Shown: in pieces, positions 1-8,345 of the stretch
Layout of the letters: each line of letters begins with the position of its first letter
How positions within the stretch are numbered: position 1 is the first letter of the stretch
Source of the DNA: Klenkia sesuvii
GTDB lineage: Bacteria; Actinomycetota; Actinomycetes; Mycobacteriales; Geodermatophilaceae
Reading direction: 5' to 3'
Length of the DNA stretch: 64,000 nt
NCBI RefSeq assembly: GCF_037083825.1
Contig: NZ_JBAPLU010000005.1
Location: forward strand, 1-64,000
The notes under the pieces: model-generated
Told to the model about the DNA's origin: nothing
Databases searched by the model: none
What the model saw: only the letters and a program-made list of their open reading frames with translations
Position numbers and translations under genes: made by a program

Positions 1-93
1 GGGGTCATGGGCCGGCAGCAACGAAGCCACCAACGCCCACTCGGCGTCGGTCAGCGACGAGGAGTAAGCCGGCTTGCAGGTACACACGCACAT
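1..93 (-). pseudogene. IS5-like transposase, N-terminal part (runs off the window)
   Basis: Read on the minus strand from an ATG at 93, the frame gives a peptide containing SSLTDAEWALVASLLP, the opening motif of IS5/IS4-type DDE transposases (DUF4096-like helical N-terminus). Only about 31 residues lie in the window, so it cannot be said whether the element is intact beyond position 1. No inverted repeat could be identified between this start and the next gene. Family assignment rests on the N-terminal motif alone. Confidence 0.6.
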
Positions 94-204
94 GCCACCG
101 GCACCATCACTACCGCAGGACCTGACCAGTGGCGCCAGGCCGAGCCCATCACAACACCAGTCGCGCCCTCACTGAACGCGCTGGATCAATTACCCGACAC
201 TCTC

Positions 205-954
205 TCAGGCGAACTCGACGGCGAAGGCGACCAGGAAGCCGGCGGCGGTGATCAGGCCGGTCCAGGTGCTGGTGCGGGCGAACGCCTCGGGGATCATGGT
301 GTCGGCGATCATGGTGAGGATGGCCCCCGCGGCCACCGCGGTGATGACCGCGATGGCCTCCGGTGGGGCGCCGCCCAGGGCGACGTAGCCGATCAGGGCC
401 GACAGGCCCGAGAGGACCGCGATGCCGCCCCACACGCCGAACACGTAGCGCGCCGACCGCCCGCTGCGCTTCATGCCGGCTGCGCTGGACAGGCCCTCGG
501 GCACGTTGGAGATGAACACCGCGGCCAGCACCGGCAGGCTCACTGCTCCCCCGCCGAGCAGCCCGACCCCCAGGACGACGGACTCGGGGACGCCGTCGAG
601 CAGCGCGCCCACCGCGATGGCCGCGCCGCTGCCCTGCTGCTGCCCCTCGGAGGGCTGCTGGTCGCCCGACCGCTTGCGGTGCCGGGCCCCGCGCCGGGCC
701 AGGAGCGCGTTCGCGCCCAGGTAGGTGACGGCGCCGCCGAAGAAGCCCAGGGCGGTGGGTGCGAGGCCGCCGGTCTGGACGGCCTCCTCCATGAGGTCGA
801 AGGCGACCGCCGAGATGAGCACGCCCGAGCCGAAGGCCATGACGGAGGCGACGACGACCTGCGGCACCCGCAGGAACCAGGCCACCAGGGCGCCGAGCAC
901 CAGCGCTCCCCCGCCCAGCAGCCCCCACAGCCCGGCTTCCAGCCACGTCGGCAC
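205..954 (-). CDS. ZIP-family metal transporter
   Basis: Multipass inner-membrane protein of about 249 residues with the ZIP layout: three hydrophobic segments, a hydrophilic basic/glutamine-rich loop (about residues 88-110), then five more. The two signature helices read LLDGVPESVVLG (about 119) and ISNVPEGLSS (about 148), the metal-pathway helices of ZIP proteins; the first position usually held by His is Asp here. These proteins move Zn2+ or Fe2+ into the cytoplasm. A GTG at 963 would overlap the GGGAGG ribosome-binding site, which is correctly spaced for the GTG at 954, so 954 is preferred. The gene stands alone. Confidence 0.85.
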   Translation of the reverse strand: MPTWLEAGLWGLLGGGALVLGALVAWFLRVPQVVVASVMAFGSGVLISAVAFDLMEEAVQTGGLAPTALGFFGGAVTYLGANALLARRGARHRKRSGDQQPSEGQQQGSGAAIAVGALLDGVPESVVLGVGLLGGGAVSLPVLAAVFISNVPEGLSSAAGMKRSGRSARYVFGVWGGIAVLSGLSALIGYVALGGAPPEAIAVITAVAAGAILTMIADTMIPEAFARTSTWTGLITAAGFLVAFAVEFA

Positions 955-1030
955 CGCGCCCACCTCCCGTCCTCGTCGGGGTACGCCGGACCTCGGCGCC
1001 GCCCGCCCTCCTGCCCGGTGGTTGCGGTGC

Positions 1031-1507
1031 TCAACCGCTGAGCAGGTGCAGGCGCTTGGTGATCGCGGCGACCCGGTTGCGCGGGCCGACGATGCTGACC
1101 GCCCGGCAGGCCAGCTCCGCGCCCGGGGTGCCGGCGAGCTCGGCGAGGTACTCGTCGTAGACGCGGTGCGCCTGGGCGGCGCGCGGCATGTCGACGACCA
1201 GGACGCCGATGGAGTCGACCGCCTTCACCCGGACGGCGGCCAGCTGCTCCGCGGTCGCGGTGAGCACCGAGCAGCCGGCCCACGGCAGGCCGGGGTGGTG
1301 GGCGCCGTCGGCGTCGGGTCCGCCGTGCGCCAGCAGGTGGTCGACGGCGGCGCCGGTGGCGGCCGCGGTGCAGGCGACGGCGTTGACCATCTCCCCGGCC
1401 GGCACGGCGTCGTCGACGACCACCACCCACTTCAGGCGTGCGTTGCGGGTGGGCTCGGCCGTCACGACCTCGTCGGGGGTGAAACCGGGTACGTCGTGCA
1501 CTGTCAT
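1031..1507 (-). CDS. DUF2000 family protein
   Basis: 158-residue cytoplasmic protein matching the DUF2000 family by its overall pattern: a KWVVVVDD opening strand, a conserved alternating core and a closing segment with VDMP and Y-DEY. No catalytic role is established for the family. It is transcribed away from an Lrp/AsnC-type regulator 78 bp off, a pairing that suggests the regulator controls it. The ATG at 1507 lies 6 nt after a TACCGT box, consistent with a leaderless transcript. Confidence 0.7.
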   Translation of the reverse strand: MTVHDVPGFTPDEVVTAEPTRNARLKWVVVVDDAVPAGEMVNAVACTAAATGAAVDHLLAHGGPDADGAHHPGLPWAGCSVLTATAEQLAAVRVKAVDSIGVLVVDMPRAAQAHRVYDEYLAELAGTPGAELACRAVSIVGPRNRVAAITKRLHLLSG

Positions 1508-1513
1508 GGGGCG

Positions 1514-1519
1514 ACGGTA
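1514..1519 (-). promoter_or_regulatory. -10 box for the DUF2000 gene (leaderless)
   Basis: TACCGT on the minus strand, followed by 6 nt and the ATG at 1507. The spacing places the transcription start at or beside the start codon. Confidence 0.4.
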
Positions 1520-1585
1520 GGCAGATCGCCGGCAGGTCAGGCTCGTTGCCGAACATCGTTCGGGCATCGGCGTGATGATGGGCTC

Positions 1586-2047
1586 GTGGACGAACTCGAT
1601 GCGGCGATCCTGCGGTCTCTCCAGTCGGATGCCCGGCGCAGCAACCGCGACGTGGCGGCGGAGGTGGGTGTGGCCCCGTCGACCGCGCTCGAGCGCACCC
1701 GGCTGCTGCGGGACCGCGGCGTCATTCGGGGGTCGACGCTGGAGGTCGACCTGGCGGCGGTGGGGCGGCCAGTGCAGGCGTTGATCGCGATCCGGGTTCG
1801 TCCGCCGTCGCGGCGGGCGATCGAGGCCTTCCGGGACTGGGTGCAGGCGCTGCCGGAGACGATCGGCCTGTTCGTCGTGTCGGGGGCCGAGGACTTCCTG
1901 GTGCACGTGGCGGTCGCGGACAACGAGGCGCTGTACGCCTTCGTCATCGACCGCCTGACCCAGCGCCCCGAGGTCGCCGACGTGCGCACGAGCGTCGTCT
2001 ACGAGCACCTGCGCCGCCCACCCCGCATCGAGGCCACCGACCGGTGA
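1586..2047 (+). CDS. Lrp/AsnC family transcriptional regulator
   Basis: 153 residues. The N-terminal winged helix-turn-helix begins LDAAILRSLQSDARRSNRD and continues with an ELGV-type recognition helix (about residues 20-45); the C-terminal RAM/AsnC effector domain follows, with the GAEDFLVHVAV strand typical of the family. Lrp proteins act as dimers or octamers and sense amino acids or related small molecules. The GTG at 1586 is chosen because it directly precedes the canonical LDxxIL start and sits 6 nt after a GATGAT box. Divergent to the DUF2000 gene, its likely target. Confidence 0.9.
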   Translation: MDELDAAILRSLQSDARRSNRDVAAEVGVAPSTALERTRLLRDRGVIRGSTLEVDLAAVGRPVQALIAIRVRPPSRRAIEAFRDWVQALPETIGLFVVSGAEDFLVHVAVADNEALYAFVIDRLTQRPEVADVRTSVVYEHLRRPPRIEATDR

Positions 2048-2068
2048 CCCGGCCCTGTGCCCGCTCGC

Positions 2069-2119
2069 GCCTGGTGGCCGCTCACGCCTGGTGGCCGCTC
2101 ACGCCTTGTGGCCGCTCAC
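2069..2119. repeat. 17-bp direct repeat, three copies
   Basis: Units at 2069-2085, 2086-2102 and 2103-2119, the first two identical (GCCTGGTGGCCGCTCAC) and the third with one substitution. A degenerate partial copy precedes them. The array fills the gap between two convergent genes. Confidence 0.85.
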
Positions 2120-2157
2120 CCTTCGGGTACGGGTGGGCGGCTCGTGGCGTGCCGGCA

Positions 2158-3423
2158 TCACTCGATGCGGGATCCGATGATGATCTCGGTGCCGTCGGGG
2201 CGGTAGGTGCGCCATCGCCCACCGGGGTCGCGTTCGACGCGGAACCCATGGTGGACCTTGGTGTGGTGGGGTTCGCACAGCAACGCCGAGTTGGTCAGCG
2301 AGGTCTCCCCGCCGTGCGCCCAGTGCACCAGGTGGTGCACGTCGGACCAGTGGTGCGGGGCGCCGCAGCCGGCGAACACACACGTCTTGTCCCGGGCCAC
2401 CACCGCCCGCCGCAACCCCGGCGTGACCACCCGGTGGGTGCGGCCCACGTCCAGCGGGGTGCCCTCCGGGCCCATCACGACGCGGGTGACGCCTGCATCG
2501 CAGGCCAACCACCGGGCCCGCGCCGCGGAGATCACCGACCCGAACCCGGTGGTCGCGGTCGCCGGGCCGGTGCCGTCGGCGACCAGGTCCTCGATGCCGA
2601 TGGTGACCACCACGTGCGGCTTGACCGACCGCAGCACCGGCAGACCACCGGCGGCCAGGGCGTTGTCGGCCAGCTGCACCAACGCCCCACCCTGCCGCTG
2701 GGCACGCGAGCGCAGGTCGCCCTCGGGACGATCGGCCTGGACCACCGACTCCAACGCGGTCTTCACCTTCTCCCCACCCACCGCGTCGAGCTCGAAGTGC
2801 CCGGACACGGTGCCATCGGCGTGGGTGGTCATCGTCAACGACCGCTGCTCGATCGGGTCCGGTTCCACCCCGTCGGGTTCCAGCGCCTCCACGAACGCCT
2901 GCACCGCGGTCACCAGCGCCCGGTGCGACGACGACGTCGCCACCTCGGCCCAGGCCCGGTCGAAGACCCCCAGGTCGATGCCCTGTTCGGCGGCCGCAGC
3001 CCGCTGCCGGTCACCGACCGCCGAGGCCACCACATCCATCTGCGCTGCGGTCGCCGACCCCTCGCAGAACCGTTCGGCCAGCTGCGGGACGTGCTCCATC
3101 ACCCGGCCGACCCGCACCACCCGCGACGCATCGGCCCCCGACAGTCGCAGGTGACCGATCAACCACGACCGCACCGACACCAACCCGTCGACCTCCACCG
3201 CCTGCGTCAACTCCGCATGCCGAGCCAATCGGGCGATCACCGCATCCAGCCGGTTCCGCTCGGTCGTCAGGTCGCGCAACTGCTCCAGCACCTGCGCCGA
3301 CGACAGGTGGTGCAGGTCCTCGACGTCGTCCAGGAGCAGATCCAGGTCGTGCTCGGCCTCGGTGTCGACATCGAGGACCAGCGACGTCGTGGCCACGTCG
3401 ACCTCCTCGATCTGTTCGAACAC
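2158..3423 (-). CDS. HNH endonuclease signature protein (DUF222 / 13E12 family)
   Basis: 421 residues: a long helical DUF222 domain (about 1-310) followed by a C-terminal HNH fold with CVFAGCGAP, VHHLVHWAHGGET and LLCEPHHTKVHH, that is both zinc-ribbon cysteine pairs and the catalytic His pair. This family (13E12 repeat proteins of mycobacteria) occurs in many dispersed copies in actinobacterial genomes; nuclease activity is inferred from the motif and the biological role is unknown. The start is GTG at 3423, supported by a good -35/-10 pair directly upstream. Its 3' end faces the Lrp gene across the 17-bp repeats. Confidence 0.9.
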   Translation of the reverse strand: MFEQIEEVDVATTSLVLDVDTEAEHDLDLLLDDVEDLHHLSSAQVLEQLRDLTTERNRLDAVIARLARHAELTQAVEVDGLVSVRSWLIGHLRLSGADASRVVRVGRVMEHVPQLAERFCEGSATAAQMDVVASAVGDRQRAAAAEQGIDLGVFDRAWAEVATSSSHRALVTAVQAFVEALEPDGVEPDPIEQRSLTMTTHADGTVSGHFELDAVGGEKVKTALESVVQADRPEGDLRSRAQRQGGALVQLADNALAAGGLPVLRSVKPHVVVTIGIEDLVADGTGPATATTGFGSVISAARARWLACDAGVTRVVMGPEGTPLDVGRTHRVVTPGLRRAVVARDKTCVFAGCGAPHHWSDVHHLVHWAHGGETSLTNSALLCEPHHTKVHHGFRVERDPGGRWRTYRPDGTEIIIGSRIE

Positions 3424-3431
3424 CTGATCGA

Positions 3432-3460
3432 ACAGTACCTGACCAGCCGCCCGGGAGCAA
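3432..3460 (-). promoter_or_regulatory. SigA-type promoter of the HNH gene
   Basis: Minus-strand TTGCTC (3460-3455), 17-nt spacer, TACTGT (3437-3432), then 8 nt to the GTG at 3423. Both hexamers and spacing fit the housekeeping consensus, and the short leader fits the leaderless pattern seen elsewhere in the window. Confidence 0.6.
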
Positions 3461-3523
3461 GGCGAAAGTGCAGCTCAAGGCGTTGCTCGCTGGTGCTCCG
3501 GAGTCACGGCCGGTGACGCCGAC

Positions 3524-3547
3524 CGCGGGCACCCTGCGGTGCCCGCG
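3524..3547 (-). terminator. hairpin terminator downstream of the ATPase gene
   Basis: Perfect 10-bp inverted repeat CGCGGGCACC / GGTGCCCGCG with a 4-nt CTGC loop, 23 nt after the stop codon at 3571. No U-tract, as is usual in high-GC actinobacteria. Confidence 0.6.
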
Positions 3548-3570
3548 AACCCGGGACCGGTGCCGGGGTC

Positions 3571-4761
3571 TCAGTCGGGCTGGCGGAGGAGGTAGCGGCC
3601 GAAGTGCGGCACGGTGAAGGCGATCTGGCCGCGCTCGGCGCTGTAGACCAGGCCCTTCTTGATCAGGGAGTCGCGCGCCGGGGACAGCGACGCGGGCTTG
3701 CGGCCCAGCGACACGGCGACGTCCGACGTCGCCACCGCGGCACCGGCAGGGCCGCCCAGCTCGGCCATGGCGTGCATGTACTCCCGCTCGGCCGGCGTCG
3801 CCCGGTCGTAGCGCGAGCCGAAGAAGCCCACCGCCAGCTCGGCCTCGGCGGCGGGGGCGGCCACGGCGACGTCGTCCTCGGTGATGGGGGTGGTGGCGGC
3901 GAGGTCCCAGGTGACCTTGCCGTAGGCCTGCACGAAGTAGGGGTAGCCGTCGGCGGCGGCGTACAGGGCGTCGAGCGCACCGGGGGTGAACGCGACGTCC
4001 TCGCGCTCGGCCGGGCCGACGAGTGCGCGGTCGGCCGCGGCCCGGTCGAGCCGGTCGATGCGCAGGTACCGGAACAGCCGCTCCGAGTAGGACTTGGACG
4101 CCGACAGGACGGCGGGCAGGTGCGGCAGCCCGGCGCCCACCACGATCAGCGGTGCGCCCTGCTGGGACAGCTCGTGGCACGCGGCGCAGATGGCGCTCAC
4201 GTCGTCGGCCTGCACGTCCTGCATCTCGTCGATGAACAGCGCGATGCCCTTGCCGGTGTCGGCCGCGACCCCGGCGGCGTCGCTGAGCAGCTCGACCAGG
4301 TCGATCTCCATGTCGCCGGTGTCGGCCCGCCCGGTCGCAGCCGGGGCGTCGATGCCGGGCTGCCAGCGGTCGCGGAGCTTGGCGTCGGCCGGCTGGTACT
4401 GCGCGAACGCCTTCACCACGCCCAGCACGTCGGCCACCGCCTCGGCGTTGCCGTGGCGTGGACCCAGCTCGCGCAGCGCCATGTGCAGCGCGCTGGCGAC
4501 CGGCCGGCGCAGCGACTGGTCGGGCCGGGCCTCGATCTTGCCGGTGCCCCACCCGCGCGCGATCGCCGCCGAGCGCAGGTGGTTGAGCAGCACCGTCTTG
4601 CCCACGCCACGCAGCCCGGTGAGCACCAGTGACCGCTCGGGCCGGCCGTGCGCGATGCGCTCCAGGACGACGTCGAACGCGCCCAGCTCGGCGTCCCGGC
4701 CGGCGAGCTCGGGCGGGCGCTGACCGGCGCCGGGTGCGTAGGGGTTCCGCACGGGGTCCAT
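3571..4761 (-). CDS. ORC/CDC6-like AAA ATPase (AAA_16 type)
   Basis: 396 residues. Opening ELAGRDAELGAF is the pre-Walker motif of ORC/STAND-like ATPases; Walker A is GLRGVGKTVLL (about 50), Walker B ALFIDEMQDV (about 145), then a sensor-1 strand IVVGAGLP. The C-terminal part (about 300-396) reads as a winged helix. Such proteins are annotated as ORC1-type or AAA_16 ATPases; function in actinobacteria is not settled (DNA binding or regulation are possible). The ATG at 4761 is preferred over the GTG at 4770 because it lies 7 nt after a TACGGT box. Divergent from the 200-residue gene at 4830. Confidence 0.8.
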   Translation of the reverse strand: MDPVRNPYAPGAGQRPPELAGRDAELGAFDVVLERIAHGRPERSLVLTGLRGVGKTVLLNHLRSAAIARGWGTGKIEARPDQSLRRPVASALHMALRELGPRHGNAEAVADVLGVVKAFAQYQPADAKLRDRWQPGIDAPAATGRADTGDMEIDLVELLSDAAGVAADTGKGIALFIDEMQDVQADDVSAICAACHELSQQGAPLIVVGAGLPHLPAVLSASKSYSERLFRYLRIDRLDRAAADRALVGPAEREDVAFTPGALDALYAAADGYPYFVQAYGKVTWDLAATTPITEDDVAVAAPAAEAELAVGFFGSRYDRATPAEREYMHAMAELGGPAGAAVATSDVAVSLGRKPASLSPARDSLIKKGLVYSAERGQIAFTVPHFGRYLLRQPD

Positions 4762-4768
4762 GTCGGGC

Positions 4769-4774
4769 ACCGTA
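4769..4774 (-). promoter_or_regulatory. -10 box for the ORC-like ATPase gene
   Basis: TACGGT on the minus strand followed by 7 nt and the ATG at 4761; it decides the start codon, since it would overlap the alternative GTG at 4770. Confidence 0.4.
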
Positions 4775-4829
4775 TTCCGCTCTCTAGCCCGACAGGTAGA
4801 AGCTCGTAGAACGGGGTAGCGCGTGTCGC

Positions 4830-5432
4830 ATGCGTGTGCGGTACGACGGGTGGATCCTCGGCGCCGGGACGACGTCGGGCACCCGGCTGGTGGTCGGCCA
4901 CTGGCCGCGCTCCCCCCTCGGCCGGGTCTCCGACGTCATGGTCGAGCGGCCCGACGGCCACCGGGTGCTGCTGGCGCAGACGCCCGAGCTGGCCGAGTTC
5001 GTGGCCGGCACCTACGCGTTCGACGAGGTCCGGGTGGTGCCGGTGGAGGTTGGCCGGGCGGCGGACCGCTGGGTGGTGCACGCCGGCCCGCTCGCGCTGC
5101 GGGTCGCCGCTGGTCGGCGTCCGGCCCTGGGGTGGCTGCTGCGGACCGTTCCGTCCCCACTCGCCCGCACCCCGGCCTGGGTCGGCCTGCTCGACCCCGT
5201 CGCCCGGGTGGTCGGCCTGCGCACCCGCGGCACGGCCGGGAACGGGCGCACCGAGTGGTACGGCGTGCAGGACCTGCACCGGCTCCGTGCGACGTCCGCG
5301 ACCTGGGACGGCGAGGACCTGGGCGGCCTCGCTCCGGTGCGGCCGCCCGTGCGGTTCGGGTTCGGCTCGGTGCCGCCGACGCCGTCCGTCGTCCGCGTGA
5401 CGACGACGATCGGCCTCTCTACCTCTGTCTAG
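4830..5432 (+). CDS. conserved actinobacterial hypothetical protein
   Basis: 200 residues, beta-rich and without signal peptide, membrane segment or recognised motif. It keeps a glycine/valine-rich N-terminal half (GWILGAGTTSGTRLVVGHW) and a repeated RV-V pattern. Codon use is that of a real gene and it is divergent to the ORC-like ATPase, 68 bp apart, which may indicate a shared role. Its TAG stop shares the palindrome CTAG with the stop of the convergent gene. A TAGCGC box lies 7 nt before the ATG. I do not recognise its function. Confidence 0.7.
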   Translation: MRVRYDGWILGAGTTSGTRLVVGHWPRSPLGRVSDVMVERPDGHRVLLAQTPELAEFVAGTYAFDEVRVVPVEVGRAADRWVVHAGPLALRVAAGRRPALGWLLRTVPSPLARTPAWVGLLDPVARVVGLRTRGTAGNGRTEWYGVQDLHRLRATSATWDGEDLGGLAPVRPPVRFGFGSVPPTPSVVRVTTTIGLSTSV

Positions 5433-6100
5433 TCCGCCGTCGAGACCGCCGTAGACCGACCTCGACGGCACCACCACCGGAGGCCCACGACGGCGAACAC
5501 CGCCGCCGCCGGGCCGACGGTGATGACCAACCCCCACTCCCCCAGCCCGCCCGCCACCGATCCGACCGCGACGTTGAACACCGCCCCGGGCAGCAGACCG
5601 AGGGACGTCGCCGCCAGGTACACCGGCAGCCGGACGCCGGAGAGCCCGGCGGCGTAGTTGACCAGGAAGTACGGCAGCACCGGGGTCAGCCGGGCCACCA
5701 GGACGGCGACGAACCCGCGGTCCATCGCCAACTGGTCGGCCCGCTGCAACCGGGGACCGGCCAGCCGCATCAGGGTGCCCCGGCCCAGTGCCCGGCCCAG
5801 GCCGAAGCCCAGCAGCGCGCCGAGCAGTGCGCCGGTGACCGCGGCCAGGAGACCGGCCCAGAAACCCAGCAGGATGCCGGTCAGCAAGGCCAGGGCGGTC
5901 CGCGGCACCGGCGCCAGGAGGGCGATCGCGGTACCGCCGGCGACCGCGGCCCAGCCGAGCACCCCGGTGTCGGCGACCCGGTCGCGCAGCTGGTCGACCG
6001 TCGGCAGGTCGGTGGTCGACGCGACCACCGCGCCGGTCGCGAGGATGGCCAGGAGCAGGCCGAGGCGCACCGCCTCGCCCCGGGTCATCCGCCACGCCAC
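5429..6100 (-). CDS. TVP38/TMEM64 family membrane protein
   Basis: About 223 residues with an N-terminal membrane helix, several further helices and the SNARE-associated (VTT) core: GTAIALLAPVPRTALALLTG, GALLGFGLGRALGR and FVAVLVARLTPVLPYFLVNY (about 125-145), followed by the conserved GAVFNVAVGS. VTT proteins are thought to act in lipid scrambling or undecaprenyl-phosphate handling. The GTG at 6100 lies 6 nt after a GACACT box; an in-frame ATG at 6088 is the alternative. The end overlaps the convergent neighbour by the four bases CTAG. Confidence 0.85.
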   Translation of the reverse strand: MAWRMTRGEAVRLGLLLAILATGAVVASTTDLPTVDQLRDRVADTGVLGWAAVAGGTAIALLAPVPRTALALLTGILLGFWAGLLAAVTGALLGALLGFGLGRALGRGTLMRLAGPRLQRADQLAMDRGFVAVLVARLTPVLPYFLVNYAAGLSGVRLPVYLAATSLGLLPGAVFNVAVGSVAGGLGEWGLVITVGPAAAVFAVVGLRWWCRRGRSTAVSTAD

Positions 6101-6304
6101 GGGCCCAGTGTCCCGGTCGGCACCGCTCCTCCCCTCCCCCGCCGGCGTCGTCCGACGCCCACGACCCGTTCCGGCCCTGGGCTGGCGCGCAGGCGTCGGA
6201 CGACGGCCGGCGCACCCGTGACCGGATCGTGACCTCGCTGGTGTCGGGTGTCCGAACCGGTCGCGGCGTCTACCGGGTGTGACCACCACGGCGGGGAGCG
6301 GCGG

Positions 6305-6823
6305 ATGAGGGACGACGGGTTCACCGACTTCGTCGTCGAGGTCGAACGGCCGCTGCTGCGCACCGCCTACCTCCTCACCGGCGACCACGGCCACGCCGAG
6401 GACCTCGTGCAGACCGCGCTGGTCAAGGCGCACCGGCACTGGGCGAAGGTGCGGCGGGCCGATTCCCCGCTCGCCTACGTGCGCCGGGTGCTGGTGACCT
6501 CGCACGTGAGCTGGCGGCGCCGGATGTCGACGTCCGAGCAGGTCATCGAGACCGTCCCCGACCGACCCGGCGACGACCTGCAGGAGCGGCAGGCGACCAC
6601 CGACCTGGTCCGCGCCGCCCTGCGGGAGCTGTCGCCGAGGGTGCGGGCGGTCGTCGTCCTCAGGTACTTCGAGGACCTGACCGAGGCCGAGACCGCCCGG
6701 GTGCTCGGCTGCTCGACCAGCACGGTCAGCACGCACGCCGCGCGGGGGCTGGCCACCCTCCGGCGACACCTGGACGCCACCGCCGACACCGACACCTCGA
6801 TCTACGCCCGGAGGACCTCGTGA
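6305..6823 (+). CDS. SigE-family ECF RNA polymerase sigma factor
   Basis: 172 residues. Region 2 covers about 5-70 (FTDFVVEVERPLLRTAYLL, then DLVQTALVKAHRHW) and region 4 about 105-155 (LSPRVRAVVVLRYFEDLTEA, then a helix-turn-helix STSTVSTHAARGL). It matches the actinobacterial SigE-type ECF group of M. tuberculosis/Streptomyces annotation style. The ATG at 6305 has a GGGGAG site upstream; a GTG at 6248 is less likely. Its stop overlaps the next start as GTGA, so the pair is translationally coupled, and the next protein is the likely anti-sigma or sensor. Confidence 0.92.
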   Translation: MRDDGFTDFVVEVERPLLRTAYLLTGDHGHAEDLVQTALVKAHRHWAKVRRADSPLAYVRRVLVTSHVSWRRRMSTSEQVIETVPDRPGDDLQERQATTDLVRAALRELSPRVRAVVVLRYFEDLTEAETARVLGCSTSTVSTHAARGLATLRRHLDATADTDTSIYARRTS

Positions 6824-7830
6824 CCGACGTCCGCACCCTGCTGCACGACCTGGCCGCCGACGCACCCCGCGGGCACGGCGAGGTGACCGCCGACCGGGTG
6901 GTCGACCTGCACCGCGCCCAGGACCGCCGCCGCCTCCGGCTCGCCGGCGTCGCGGCCGCGATCGCCGTGGTGGTCGCCGCGGTCCCGGCACTGGTCGACC
7001 GGTCTGGTCCGCAGGACGCCGCAGCGGTCGCCTCCGCCGGCACAGCGGAGGCCGCCAGCCTCTTCGACGCCCCCACCCGCGGCTCCCTGGCCGACGACGC
7101 CGACGCCGTCACGTCGGCGCGGGAAGCCAGCTGGGGCGAGGGGATCCCCTTCCGGGACGCCGGCGACATCCTCGACCCGGGGCCGCAGGACCGGCACGTC
7201 GCCTTCGTCGGCGAGGTACCGGGTGGCCAGGTCTGGGCGTTGGTCGTCGGCCGGACCGGCCCACAGCTGGCCTACGCCTGGTTCGTCCGCGGCGAGACGG
7301 GCGACGGGTTCGGCTGGCGCCTGGTCACCCTGCCCGAGCGAACCTTCGCCGGGCTGCCGGTCGCCCTCGTCGACGGTGCTGGCGAGCACGGACCGTTGCT
7401 GGTCGTAGCCATGCCCGACGAGGACATCGACCTCGTGCCCTTCGGCGACGCATCCGCTGGTCTGCCCGAGATCCGCTCCTCGGAGGTCTCCGGGGGGATC
7501 GCCCTCGTCGACGTCGACACACCCGCGAGCGGCTTCTCCCTGGGCTACGAGGTGGCCGGCGCCGTGGACAGCCCCCGGTCCACCTTCCGGCCGGTCCAGT
7601 TCGACTCGACCGACCAGGGCTCCTACGGCGACGTCGTGGGCAGCATCATCACCGCGGTCACGGACGAGGACACCGGCGCGGCCGTCCAGGACTGCCTGGT
7701 CTCCGGCGGCCTCCTGGAAGCCGCCGACGACGGTGGGCTCACCTGGCCGTACCTGGCCACAGACGAGGACGCCGTCGCGTTCCTCGCCGCGGTGGAGGCC
7801 TGCCGGGCATCGGCGGGGCAGGGTGACTGA
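6820..7830 (+). CDS. membrane-anchored protein, probable regulator of the adjacent sigma factor
   Basis: 336 residues: a short cytoplasmic N-terminus (about 1-40) with LLHDLAADAP and a basic RRRLRLAG edge, one transmembrane helix (about 41-60), and a large predicted extracytoplasmic domain of about 275 residues that I do not recognise. This topology, and the GTGA overlap with an ECF sigma gene, fit an anti-sigma factor or partner; no zinc-binding ZAS motif (HxxxCxxC) is visible in the N-terminus. The gene also overlaps its downstream neighbour. Confidence 0.7.
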   Translation: MTDVRTLLHDLAADAPRGHGEVTADRVVDLHRAQDRRRLRLAGVAAAIAVVVAAVPALVDRSGPQDAAAVASAGTAEAASLFDAPTRGSLADDADAVTSAREASWGEGIPFRDAGDILDPGPQDRHVAFVGEVPGGQVWALVVGRTGPQLAYAWFVRGETGDGFGWRLVTLPERTFAGLPVALVDGAGEHGPLLVVAMPDEDIDLVPFGDASAGLPEIRSSEVSGGIALVDVDTPASGFSLGYEVAGAVDSPRSTFRPVQFDSTDQGSYGDVVGSIITAVTDEDTGAAVQDCLVSGGLLEAADDGGLTWPYLATDEDAVAFLAAVEACRASAGQGD

Positions 7831-8344
7831 GCCGGCGTCGGTGGTGGCGGCGCGGCAGCTGGCCCAGGAGGCCCGGGCCCGGCGATCACGTCCCGAGCAT
7901 GTCCTCGCTGCCGTCACCAGTGCTCGAGGACCGCGCTCACTGCGCACTCGACGAGCTCGCGCCGCACTGTTGGCGGCGGCCGCGGCCGCCACGGCCGGGT
8001 GCGCCGCGGGCCCGGACACCGCGTGCGCGCTCGTCTACTACTCCCCGGGTCTCCAGGTGGTGCTCGACGGGTGGCCACCCGCGGTCGACCGGGCGGTGGA
8101 GGTCGAGTGCGAGGGGTGCGATCCGGCCATGATCGAGGGCGTCGGCACCCTGCGCGCCCCACTGGGTGTCGATGGCGTGGCCGAGATCGGGCTCCCCCTC
8201 CATGCGCCCGAGATCACCGTGCGGGTGCTGGAGGGCGACGTCGTGCTCAGCGACATGACCGCCGAACCCGACTACCGCTCGATCGACGGGGACGTCGAGT
8301 GCCCGGGTCCCAGCGAAGCGCTGGTCGTCGTCCCGGCCCCCTGA
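7823..8344 (+). CDS. putative lipoprotein or secreted protein, third gene of the sigma operon
   Basis: 173 residues from GTG at 7823, overlapping the preceding stop by 8 nt. A stretch of alanine/leucine ending ATAGC (about residues 50-54) looks like a lipobox, but some 35 residues precede it, so either the protein has a long basic cytoplasmic leader or a later non-ATG start is used. The mature part contains four cysteines, a beta-rich pattern and no motif I recognise. The context suggests a co-regulated partner or target of the sigma factor. Confidence 0.55.
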   Translation: MTEPASVVAARQLAQEARARRSRPEHVLAAVTSARGPRSLRTRRARAALLAAAAAATAGCAAGPDTACALVYYSPGLQVVLDGWPPAVDRAVEVECEGCDPAMIEGVGTLRAPLGVDGVAEIGLPLHAPEITVRVLEGDVVLSDMTAEPDYRSIDGDVECPGPSEALVVVPAP

Positions 8345-8345
8345 C

